NCBI GenBank assembly: GCA_022559845.1
Contig: CM040128.1
Coordinates: 180,898,691 to 180,962,690, forward strand
Direction of reading: 5' to 3'
DNA: 64,000 nt
Source: Amorphophallus konjac
Taxonomy: Eukaryota; Streptophyta; Magnoliopsida; Alismatales; Araceae
In this document: in pieces, positions 48,171-58,165 of the stretch
How positions within the stretch are numbered: the first letter of the stretch is position 1
How the letters are laid out: the number at the start of each line of letters is the position of its first letter
The notes under the pieces: model-generated
What the model saw: only the letters and a program-made list of their open reading frames with translations
The model's database searches: none
Told to the model about the DNA's origin: nothing
Translations under genes and position numbers: made by a program

Positions 48171-48850
48171 GCCAACTAGAAGCTGCTGGGAAATGCGCGT
48201 GTGTGCCCCCCCTATACCTCTCTTGTAAGGACAGGAAAAAGGGCACCACGGCTTCAGGGCTGGCGCAGGCTTCTCTTCAGCAGAAAGAGAAAAGGCGGAA
48301 GATGTCCCACCAGGCCTGCCGTCCTTTTGTTGTCGTCTCGAATGGATTCGGGGTGATTTCGATATCAGTGACCGGGGTGAGGGAAGGAATAAAGCCATAA
48401 GGGAAAACACGAGAGTTTGATGTATCTCGGGTATCCTCTTCATAGCCATATTCTTCTCACGATGGCACTGTGCACTCTCCTTTTACAGAAAGTCGAGAGG
48501 GGTCAAATGGCACGAGAGATTTCCGGGGGGTATAGGTTAGTTGGATAGGGTGTGGGCGACACGTGGAGAGAGGGGGTTCCACAGGTGCGAGTGCACAGAC
48601 GATTGTGGGAATTCGTGTACGTCTAGTCAGTGTTTATTTACATTGGATTGAATCTGAACACCTTTGTTCCGTGCTGAAGAAAAGCCTGGATATGTCTGAC
48701 GTCATGGATAGACGGCAGGGGGCATCCTGCAGCTATAAGGGCGCATTTGACTGGGAGGTTTGATTTATTGGAGTGGGAGACACTGGGTACACACGGAGTA
48801 GTGTGGAGGAGAACTGAGACCCATATATTGGTGCATGTGTTCAACTGGTT
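48171..48850 (-). mobile_element. Probable 5' LTR of gypsy element D (boundaries unresolved)
   Basis: Position relative to D's gag and minisatellite, together with the possible primer site at its left edge, make this the expected 5' LTR. I cannot see the mate LTR or a target duplication. A 201-codon minus frame spanning 47844-48449 crosses the supposed LTR border and has no recognisable domain, so I do not call it a gene. Confidence 0.4.
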
Positions 48851-49260
48851 TTATACTTTATGAGTAGGGGTGTAAACGGGCCGGATCTGGGTCGGATCCT
48901 TTAGGATCCAAATCTGGATCCAATAACAACAGATCCGAACATAACCCGAATCTTACGTAAGACATTATTTTAAATTTGGATCTAACTCGAAATCTTATTA
49001 TGTAAATCTTTAATATGTAATGATTAAGAGAATACGAATTTGTTGGTATTGAATTCGGATCCAAATTTTCGGATCTATGTTCTAAACACTATGTTGCACC
49101 TAAGCTTATATGGTAACTGTTGAGTCCACATCTGAATTTTCGAATCTACATACAAAGCATCACATTGCACCAAAACTCATGCTAACTGTTGAATCCCCAA
49201 CGCCTGAGTGCTTATCCGGTAGCAGCATAACATGACCGGTCAGTGAACAGGCGGAACAGA
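48851..49260. repeat. Short-repeat region: possible MITE end and 72-bp duplication
   Basis: The GGGGTGTAAACGGGCC at 48868 resembles the terminal sequence of some plant hAT-like MITEs and is followed by AT-rich sequence with repeated GGATCC/GATCCAAAT words. No matching inverted end was found. At about 49050-49195 a diverged direct repeat of about 72 bp occurs twice, each ending CTAACTGTTGARTCC. Confidence 0.4.
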
Positions 49261-49329
49261 GGCCCATGACGTTGGGATGGTGGTTTCTGCTCCTTCCCCG
49301 CCCCATGTTGCCATCTGCAATTGTCGCCG

Positions 49330-49735
49330 TCACAGACCAGGATGCTCTTCCAGGTGCAGCCCAACCTTTGCTACCCCGCCGCCAAGATCACGTACATCAT
49401 CGTGGGTGCTGAGGTGACTGAAAGTCCTAGTAATGTCTCTGCTTTGGTTGTCCCTGCCATGGTAAATGTTCAAACAGCTCTAAAAGTGGGGTTCCACAGA
49501 AGAATCAAAGTGTCGAGTAGCCACTCACTAGGAGTGTTATCACGGTCTCTCCCACCATCGGTTGGAGCTTGAAACAGCAAGTATGGTTGCTTCTTAAGGC
49601 CCATGTTGGAGTCTCTTGCAGAGAACCAATTTCCCTTCATGGTGGTTATCTACCCCTAATACGGTTATAGGGACTCCTCGATGAATGTTTCTCTGAAACA
49701 TGCACTGCTCCATCCATCTTCTACTGAAGACATTG
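49330..49735 (+). pseudogene. GH17 glucan endo-1,3-beta-glucosidase fragment
   Basis: One plus frame reads YPAAKITYIIVGAEVTES, SALVVPAMVNVQTALK, RIKVSSSHSLGVLSRSLPPS and then, after a TGA (49570-49572) where the family has Phe, NSKYGCFLRPMLESLAENQ and PFMVVIYP. A TAA follows, then YGYRDSSMNVSLKHALLHPSS. These are successive conserved blocks of plant beta-1,3-glucanases, which hydrolyse callose-type glucan in cell walls and at plasmodesmata. Only about 135 codons of a catalytic domain usually over 300 are left. The VGAE acid/base block region is present; the later nucleophile region is not. No intron or promoter is visible. It is the only trace of a host gene here. Confidence 0.85.
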
Positions 49736-50840
49736 ACGATCATGGTTACAAAAGCAGGATGGCCCGGTAAAGGCCCTCCAAAGAAGACTGATGCGACTCT
49801 TGATAATGATCAGAATTGTGAAACTGAATATGCACCACAAATGGAGCATATGTTTTTTAGTAATGTGTTATCTAATTAAGGACTAATACATACAAATAAG
49901 TGATTACTGAATTTGAAATAGATGAAGAAATCAGTGAAAGCAAGATTAATAAGAAACTGCAGAAAAAGATGGGATCTTTAGCAAGTTGTGCTTGCTTCAG
50001 CTTCAGCTCTTTTACTTATATGCAACTGTTAGCTATTGTTAGTAAGTATATATGCAACTCCTCCCCCAATCACAGTCAACCAAGTTACAATAACTTTTCA
50101 ATTTCAGATTATCAAAATGTTATGAACTGCAACTAGTAAATAACTGACCTAGGAAGTCATCTTAACTGTAACTGCAAGTCCCAACCACACTGAATGAATA
50201 GGATATATAGACTGTTACCTTCTTCGACATCAATATACTCACCCTGCAATGGCTTCCCAAAATGTAATATGATAACAATCTAACAGAAAGCAATTTTCTA
50301 ACTTAGATATCTGCAAGATTGCACTTTTATATCTAAAATGCTTTAATATGATATCCCAGTTCAACCATGGTCGGTATATATAAATTATAAGCACCTGTAA
50401 CTTGTACTCTAAGAAAGGAAAGCTATAAATTTACAAACCACGGTGCAATTAAAATTGAAAGCAACTACATGCACACAGCTCATATGCCAAACTACAGAAA
50501 AAAAATAGAAATAGTAAAATTTAAATTGAAAGCAACTTCCGTATTACAGTAAGTCATCAAAATGAAGGTAGACTGAAACTATGCCTTAACATCAGATCTG
50601 ATTCCACACTAAAATTCTTTGTTCACATCAGATCAAACACTATAATATCCACTGTACACTGAAATTATACCTGGTTTGTTGTTATCTCGATTCTAATTTT
50701 AAAAAAATCAGAAATAATTAATAACAAATTGGTTCAACCAGAACTTAAATCAAACACTTGGTAGAAATAAGGATAAAGTTGTTAAGAGTCAAGGCTCATT
50801 CAGATGTATAACCAGCAATCATAATATTCTAACTGTCATT
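49736..50840. other. AT-rich sequence without recognised features
   Basis: No coding frame above 78 codons, no LTR termini and no tandem array. A short duplicated phrase (AAATTGAAAGCAACT at about 50450 and 50523) is all I note. It may be old host intergenic sequence. Confidence 0.6.
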
Positions 50841-52673
50841 CACATAAGCTGGTACTCGGCGGAGGTTTGAGTCCAAGGACTCTCCTCATGCAAAGTGTGC
50901 TGCTGCACACCTTTTGATATACTAGTCGCACAAAGCAAACCATTGTGTACACACGGAGACGAGGTCTCCAACACGATCTAACAGGCGGATCACCAACACA
51001 AACACCCGCTACCACAAGTGCAGCACTCCACACACATAAACACTAAGATCTAGATAAAACCACCCACACACACACAGATCTAAGAGGACCTACGCACACA
51101 CGAATCAAATATGAAACACACACACACGACCACGGATACAACAACGATCCACACACACACGAGTTTGCAGTTTATAAGAACACAAATCTAAAACTTTAAA
51201 GCACAAGACACTAATATGAATAAACCACAGTTTAGAAAGCTCCTGATATGGCTCCCCTTGAAGATATGTTACAGATCTTTGCTTTGATTCCTTCTTCACT
51301 TGAATTGCTTCAGATTAAGCTTGAATGGCCTTAGAATTGATGTAGAATTTACTGCACGGAGTACTGTTCACGGCTACAGTACTCTTCCTTCTTCACTTGG
51401 ATAACCTTTCTTTGATCTCTTCTTGAAACCCTTGCTTGCTTCTTGATAGCCTCACCCTTGATCTCTCTTTGTTGGTTGCTTGATTCTTCACTTCATAGAT
51501 GCTTGTTGGCTTGAGAAGTACCTCGAATGGGTTGGAGATAGATGAAAAACTTACTGTACGAGGTACTGTTCACGGAGCTACAGTACCCTCTTCTTCCTCC
51601 TTGGATAGCCTCCCCTTGGATCTCTTGGATAGTTAGGGTTTTCAACCCTCTCGTGTGTATTTTATAGACTTGGAATGGTCCATAGACATCCCTCAGACCA
51701 GATCTACATTTTGTGGGTGATTGGGTGTCTTTGGGATTAAATAATTACAATGGAAGAGGCTCTTCTCGAAGTGGAAAACAAAGTCAACTTTTGTTGGCTC
51801 AGGGCTAGCGGTCGACTTGTGGAAGCTGGCGGTCGACCGCTACTGAGAAACCCTGTAGAAATTTGATCCCTGGAATTTTCGATCGACCTTGGGCGGTCGA
51901 CCGCTGCTGCCGGTCGACCTGGGGTGGTCGACCGCCAGTTCTGCAGTATGAGACTTTTCGCGTTTGGCGCTTCTGGTTGACCGGAATGACCTAGTCCTGC
52001 AAAGTTGAAGTGTTAGCCTAATGAAATACATCCAAATAATAATGACTTAAAGTAGATGTTTATTTCATACATTTGGGGGTTGGATTTCACTTGGTTTATG
52101 CATTAGAAACATCAACACCATTTGAGCATGTTACCATGATTGGAATGAGAAACCAATGCATTTGAAGAGTGAGCTTGTAAATTATCAAACCAAGTTATCA
52201 TTGTGAACCTCAAATATCATGAATGGAGTTTAGAAATGATAGGTATATGGAATACCCATGGTGAGATTGATGACTATGACAAGGTAAGAATCTTACCAAT
52301 GGTGCTTGACAGTAAATGACATATACCACCTGTAATGAATTGTAGAGGAGCAGGGGGTGCGTATCCACACGTTTGGTTCACCAGGTGACTGCCATGAGTT
52401 TAATCATGCAAGCAAGATAGTCAGGGTTAATACCATGCTTGTTCACATTAAAGAGGTTATGAAACCTCTTGCCTCTTGATAAGCCAACATATGCAAACCA
52501 AGGATCAAGACCATGTAACCGTTGCCATTTGCCATCTCAACCATACATAGATAACAAGAGCATGAACAATCAATCACAAGTTTAGTTATCATCACTTAAT
52601 CACACATTAAATTTAGTTATCATCAAAACCATAACTTAACAATCACAACAATCATCAAAACCATAACTCAACA
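50841..52673 (-). mobile_element. SIRE-like LTR fragment, possibly the 3' LTR of H
   Basis: Sense strand starts TGTTGAGTTATGG at 52673. A TATA box (TCTATAAAATAC) lies at 51659-51668, a cluster of GTCGAC sites at 51811-51932, CA/GT-rich sequence at 50945-51160 and a structured RNA copy at its left end. The end with the C-run and hairpins is missing, so it is truncated on the left. It adjoins H's gag without a polypurine tract. The CA-rich part matches H's LTR (60110-60250) only loosely, so whether it is H's own 3' LTR is open. Confidence 0.65.
50848..50936 (-). ncRNA. Candidate structured RNA, copy 7
   Basis: The shortest copy. Sense strand CTAGTATATCAAAAGG, a perfect hairpin GTGTGC-AGCA-GCACAC, TGCATGAGGA, a perfect hairpin GAGTCC-TT-GGACTC, then AAACCTCCGCCGAGTACCAG. 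The closing stem is intact apart from one A-C mismatch. Confidence 0.62.
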
Positions 52674-53244
52674 ATATTGACATCAAGCAGAAGAGTTTCA
52701 TACAAATTTTCAAATTCAGAACATTTATTACAAGAGGATGTAGAATGTGTAGTGTTTTGAATTATCTTTTTCATTTTTCCATTTTCTTATTTAACCTTCT
52801 TATACTTATCTAACAATGTATCATAAGCATCCATAAGTTCTTTGAAAGAAATTTCCTCACCTTCAGAGTCAAGCTCAGAGCTTTCCTTACTTGATTTATC
52901 GTGCTTGACGGCCATCAAGCACACACTGCCCTTCATTCCCTAGTGAACTTCGATCAAGCAGTCCAAGATCTCTTTGGCCGTCCTGCATAAGGAAAAATGT
53001 GAAAATTTGTCAAGATCAATGGAACCTTTAAAAACATTTAAATAGAATTATCTTTGTTTCTCTTCATATGCTCGTCAGTTCACTTAGACTCATCACTAGG
53101 CAACCCATATGAATCATGCATAACTAAATCCCAAAGTTTGGGATCAATGGTATTAACAAAATGATTCATGTGCCCAAGTCATTCAGTGAAATTTGAACCA
53201 TTAAAACGCAGAGGGAGAGAAGACAAACAACTATTAGACATGAT
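52674..53244 (-). pseudogene. gag: Truncated gag of SIRE-like element H
   Basis: It starts MSNSCLSSLPLRFNGSNF at 53244, 65 bp from the primer site. The gag N-terminal domain follows (MNHFVNTIDPKLWDLVMHDSYGLP) with TGA stops in place of the Trp in FTE-W-LGH and SK-W-TDE. After that come TAKEILDCLIEV and the acidic start of the coiled coil (SSELDSEGEEISFKELMDAYD). It breaks off inside the coiled coil at the LTR fragment, so zinc knuckles, pol, 3' region and polypurine tract are deleted. Confidence 0.87.
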
Positions 53245-53308
53245 GCTTATGATGCTCGCCAATAGGGATCTCTCTATAGGTCATTTGACCTCAAGAAGAT
53301 AGAGCCGT

Positions 53309-53323
53309 GGCTCTGATACCAAT
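53309..53323 (-). other. Primer binding site of element H
   Basis: Minus strand ATTGGTATCAGAGCC next to the LTR end CCAACA. Confidence 0.92.
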
Positions 53324-53630
53324 TGTTGGCCCAGTTGACGAGCGGACAAGAAGGGGGGTTGAATTGTCCCCTAAGCGAGATGGAAAATTTAAAACTTACT
53401 TCGCAGAATTAATGAAATTGATTAAAAATATACTAATCAAAATAAACTTAGATTCTCTCAATCTCATAGAGCTTACTCAATTGCATGCATTAAAAAGCAT
53501 TCAAATCACAATAAGGCAAACCATAGGGACATAGCGATTTTGAAGGTGGTTCGGTATCACGACGGGCTCCCTAAGTCCACCCCTCACCAAACCGGTGAGG
53601 CTTCCACTAACCACGCAGGGCGACACATGC
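53324..53630 (-). mobile_element. 5' LTR of element H, part 1
   Basis: Sense end GGCCAACA at 53324, C-run at 53352 and the double hairpin at 53541-53602 (CCTCACC-GGTTT-GGTGAGG). It matches the LTR end of G, in opposite orientation. Interrupted by F at 53631, it continues at 60108. Confidence 0.88.
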
Positions 53631-55748
53631 TGATGGGGACATAAAAGCAAGGCCAATAACTTTTTTATTTGCATTTATATCCTTGTGTCAATTGGGTTTA
53701 AAATTGTATGGCAAGTATAAGCCAATGGGTTACTTGGGCTAAGTCAATGGGTTTCTTTGCAAAAAGGCCGCGTAGGCCCGGCGGGACCCCCACCCTCTCT
53801 CCCATTGGGCCACCTAGACTCACTAGGGCCCATGTGGGGCTGGTCCATGGTCCAAGGGGGACTCTTGACCAAGCCCCCCTTGTTGACTCCAAGAGGGGGG
53901 CGCCCCCTCCTTTGTCCCCATGTGGGATTAAATAATCCCCCCCTTTTAATTGTTTATATTTGTTGTATTTGACCACATGGGAGAAAATTCTTCTCTCCCC
54001 TAATTACCCCACCCTAACCCTAGATCTGAGGATAGTTTAGGGTTGTTGACTCCAAGAGGGGGGCGCCCCCTCCTTTGTCCCCATGTGGGATTAAATAATC
54101 CCCCCTTTTAATTGTTTATATTTGTTGTATTTGACCACATGGGAGAAAATTCTTCTCTCCCCTAATTACCCTTCCCTAACCCTAGATCTGAGGATAGTTT
54201 AGGTCATTTGCATTTCATATAAAACCCATGTATTTTACATATTTTGATAGATTAATGAGAAGAAATTTGGTGAAAATCCCAAGAGCCCAAGGGCGCCCCC
54301 TCTCTCCTCTCCCCTTACAGCAGTGATTGCTGCCCCTTTCTAGGGTGTGAAGCCCTAATCTTGTGTGACTCCAAGATCTATCACCTCTGCTGGAAGTGAC
54401 TTCCAGCCACCGCCGCCGCCGCCGCCGCCTCTGTTCGTGCCGCCGTCGAGCCGCCACAGCCCATTCTTTGAAGTGTTGTCCAAGATTTCGAGATCCAAGA
54501 TAAAAGCTAAAAGAAATGGTTGATCCTCCCAATCCGTGTATCTGATGATCTTGAAATTTTGATGGATCATCCCCCTTGTTGTTACCTTCTCCCAGTTTAA
54601 ATTTCATGTCAATCAGACGTTGTTTGCTATTTTTCCCAGTCTTTTAGTTCCACCCCTGACAGTCTGCCAATCAGCAGATCTGCGGGTCAGTGTCTTGTTC
54701 ATCCATTTTTCCCGCCCCCTTAACCATCTCCAAAAAATCCTAAAAACTTTGAACACGTCCCACACAACCCCCTCTATCCACCATAAAATCCCTAAGATCC
54801 AGTTCTACCATTCCCCAGTTGATCAAAGCTCATTTTCAGGCAGATCCTATTCTGTCCTGACTGTCTATAATCTGAGCCAGCAGAAATACTTGGGGAATAG
54901 TGGTTTTCATTTCCAATACGTTTACTGGATGGATGTGAAATTAATTTTTGTTGTAGCCCTTTGAGTCCTCTGTCCAACGACGCCAATCTCGCCTCGATCC
55001 ACTTTCGGATCTGGGCGCAACAATTATTTTCGTGGAGGCACGCAGATCTGATCCGTGAACAGGCCAGCAGAGCAATCCGTTGGTTAATCCAGATAAAATA
55101 CATCGGCTCACATTCGACGACCGCCGCTCCTGGAGATCGACCAGCAACCCCTCAGCAGCGTCCCTGCCAGCCGCCGTAGCAAGGAGACGCCCAGGGACAG
55201 CCGTCCCAGCAACCGGACCCTCCTGCTGTCCAGCGGGCCCCGTAGAACCGAGTCAGACCAGTAGCCCGTCTCCGGTCCGAGAGCCTTCCAGCTTGCTGCC
55301 CGTCAACCCGAGTTCACTACTCCCGGGTGCCACATGTAGCCATTTACCTCCCTGTGTGTAGTGGGTAATAGAAATAACTGTTGTAATTAATTATTTACTG
55401 TACACCGGGAGTACGAGTTTCGGCTGGGGTCGTCTTTCCCACGCCCGGAGCGTGGAGGTATCGTGTCCGCTCCCTACTTTGGCATTTTGCTTATCTCGTA
55501 TATTTTAATATGCCGCTGCTTGAGAGTTAGGAATTCTAGCCCGCTCAATTTGTATCACCGCTGTGAGAGAAAGAGAGCGTGACCTATCCCGTGACTCAAT
55601 CCGAGTACACGGAAGAGCCGAGTACCTGAGACTCATTACCGGTTCCTCAACAGCACAGATTCACACGTTTCCCTCGCTTAGGGGCGAGTCGCGCGCTAGA
55701 GTCCCAGGATTACATCAAATCGGTCGAGTCGCGTCCCGTCCTGCATCA
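53631..55748 (+). mobile_element. 5' LTR of element F, with internal duplication
   Basis: 2118 bp against 1942 bp for the 3' LTR. Most of the excess is a 163-bp tandem duplication (53880-54042 and 54043-54205) present once in the 3' LTR (about 58415-58577). TATA box TATAAAA at 54218. A CCG repeat (54413-54428) and a GC-rich R/U5 part follow. Confidence 0.92.
53880..54205. repeat. 163-bp tandem duplication in the 5' LTR of F
   Basis: Both units run from TTGTTGACTCCAAGAGGGG to GATAGTTTAGG and are nearly identical, differing by a C-run length and one or two bases. It sits just upstream of the TATA box. Confidence 0.94.
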
Positions 55749-55768
55749 AATTGGTATCAAAGCCGCGG
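55749..55768 (+). other. Primer binding site of element F
   Basis: AATTGGTATCAAAGCCGCGG. It matches the initiator-Met complement TGGTATCAGAGC except for one A, and is directly after the LTR. Confidence 0.8.
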
Positions 55769-55816
55769 GTTAAAGTCTAGGGTAGTTGGTCCAAGGTGTC
55801 TCATTGCATCCTTTAC

Positions 55817-55921
55817 CCGGTATATTAAAAGGTATCCCCGGAATGATAGGTTACGCCTATTGGGAAGGTAACACTCTTGCGTGAGTGCGATCTTTGGATC
55901 AAACCTCCGCCACATACCGGA
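55817..55921 (+). ncRNA. Candidate structured RNA, copy 8 (leader of F)
   Basis: CCGGTAT and ATACCGG close it perfectly. The first arm contains GGAA, the hairpin GATAGG-TTACG-CCTATT and GGGAAGG. TTGCGTGAG and a GATC-TTTG-GATC hairpin follow, then AAACCTCCGCC. It lies between the primer site and the gag frame, the packaging-signal position, in an element unrelated to the SIRE type. Confidence 0.65.
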
Positions 55922-55964
55922 TACTGGTTGAATCTAGGTTTGTAGTCGAGTCTGCATTCCAACT

Positions 55965-57578
55965 TTGCATTGTTGTTTAGGGTCGTGTCTAGTGTCTTGT
56001 CACAAAGTGTCTACATGGCCATCCTATAGCTCCCTGTGTCCCATGGATTCCCAAACGCCCATGTCATATGAATGGTGGCGACACACCCAAGGATGGGGAA
56101 TCCAACCCCTCCACATCCGTAGGCTCGAAGCCCCAGACTTCTATGGCTCGAAAGTCCTGAGCGACTACCTAAAGTGGGAAGCCGCTATGGACAAGTATTT
56201 CGAGTGTTACACTATGTCTGATGCCATGGAAGTCAATTTTGCCACAAAGCGGCTTTTTTACGAAGTCGCCAAGAAGTGGAGAGACATCGAATGCTTGAGG
56301 GAGATTAGGAGGCAATGGCCAATCGAGACATGGCGTGAGATGAAGGGCGAGCTTAGAAGGGTCTATCTACCCGGCCCAGTCACCTCCAACTGACCCCACG
56401 CAGTCACCTCCAACAAAGTGGGTCAAAGTCAGAGGCAAAGAACCCCGCACGTAGATGAGCCTAGACCCAAGATTTGGCCAATTGAATATGAGAAAACCCA
56501 CCATGATGCCCCTAGTCCAAACCGCACCTTAGACGACCTCTTGCAAATGCTTATGGACCGGATGGATAGGAGGGATAGGATGTGGGCACGACTCTTGCCC
56601 GAGCCTAAGGAGGTCGTAGCCGGTAGTCTGAACCCGGTGCCATCGATGGAGTCCCCAGGTCCTCTCCCCATCATAAAGGACGTCCTCTCCCCATCCGAGG
56701 GAGATGTTTCACGCGCAGGAGGGCCACCCCAAGGATCTCTTCCCTTCAGGGAGGACATTCCTTCTCCACCTATGAGAGCTCCATTGCCACCTTGTGATCT
56801 TTATTCGAAGCCACCTCAGCCAGAGCCACCCGTGCTTTGAACGGGAAAGCTATTCATCGCCGAGCCACTACTTAGTTGGCTCAAGATAGGCTTGGTCCCT
56901 AGACCGCCTTGATACCCATCCGTGGACCCCACACTACCATTAGTGCCAGTCAACTCATTCCATACCACATTCTGGTCTTGTCACCATGTTGATACATTGG
57001 ATGACCTTATTAAGGGATTAGACTGGCAATGGAAGTTGACGAACATGTTCGCCCCAGGCTTCGACCAACTCAATAGTCGTAGCTTCACACATCTAGCATT
57101 GGGGTCCATTACCTCCGTGTGCATTGTGGGTCATGTCACCATGGAGATCCTTTTGCTCCTCCCCATTCCTGATGAGCCTAATTTCATTACACTTATCCCG
57201 AGGGAGGACCCATATTTTCTACATGAGATCATCGTCTCTCTTACAACAATGCATGAAGGTGACCATCTACACCTTCAGGAATTCCAAACATGGGACCGTG
57301 TCATGAGGGAACCCGTCTCAAGGGGTCACACTTTCTTTGACCCTTTTGACCCCTTCCCAAGTGAACCTTATGACCCACCTTATCCATTTCACCTTATCAG
57401 GGAAGTCCCCTATCACACCCCTCCCACTCGGGCCAGTCCACCTACACTCCGCCAGGGGCCATTCATTGGCAAGAGATACATGCATATAGGGGTGATGAAG
57501 AAGGTGAATTCGGCTCTCCTAGCCCACCCAAACCTTCCAAATCCAAAGGGCTGTCAGTGTATGAATGGTGCATGTTAG
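55965..57578 (+). pseudogene. Single long frame of element F: gag-like domain, Pro-rich linker, unknown C-terminal part
   Basis: One reading frame of 538 codons, broken only by three TGA codons (56391, 56838, 56910). MDSQTPMSYEWW at 56043 is a likelier start than the first ATG. The N-terminal 130 residues are gag-like: DYLKWEAAMDKYFECYTM, ATKRLFYEVAKKWRDIE, PIETWREMKGELRRVYLPG, the pattern of Ty3/gypsy gag. Next is a charged, Met/Arg-rich then Pro-rich section (56418-56840) with no zinc knuckle. The last 218 codons contain DDLIKGLDWQWKLTNMFAPG and several Pro/Phe-rich stretches, and match nothing I know. A 14-bp phrase (CAGTCACCTCCAAC) is duplicated around the first stop. Confidence 0.8.
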
Positions 57579-58165
57579 GATGTCTAGGATTCCATTCCAC
57601 CAATATTAGGTTGCGTCGTGTATATGCATGGCACACATTCGGATGTCCTGGTCCACCATTGCATATGTATGGGTCGGTCTAACAGTAGGTTTGTTTAGGG
57701 TCTTGTGTGAGTTTGTGTCTTTATTTATTTGTTCAGAGTCTGTACATGCATGTGTCGAACATATTAGGAGTCGCATAGTCGGTCTAATGCAAGCTCACAA
57801 TGTTAGTCCCTTTCGAGTGTGAGGCTAGTCGGGTCTAATGCATGCGTTGTAGAACTTGCCGGAATTTGGGATAAGCTCTACCACAATGTCTCGGATCTAG
57901 TCACATAAAGGGACCCATCGGTGATTCCTTGTGAGTCTTTGATCCGTCTCCTCCCTTTGAGAGCAACCCCACCCCGGAGTGTCCACCACTAGCCTCATTC
58001 CACAGCAGCGTAAGCATATAGAACATATACGGGATGAGCAGGTGACGATTACTTGGAGTGGAGTGTACCTCCATGCTACTTGATACGGTGACAGATCCGC
58101 AGGAGCTACTTGAGCAGTCGCACCCCTTACTCGAGGGGGTCGAGTTTCTCCCACCCGGGGAGAAT
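57579..58165 (+). other. 3' non-coding region and polypurine tract of element F
   Basis: No coding frame credited. It ends with CCCACCCGGGGAGAAT immediately before the 3' LTR. The same tract borders LTR J at 63954-63975 on the other strand. Confidence 0.8.

Noticed and set aside
48868..49260. Complete hAT-type MITE starting GGGGTGTAAACGGGCC
   Set aside because: No matching inverted end and no 8-bp duplication could be found, so only a weak repeat entry is given.
54215..54607. 130-codon minus-strand frame with an Arg run
   Set aside because: Caused by the CCG repeat in the LTR of F. The other LTR has a shorter repeat and a different frame.
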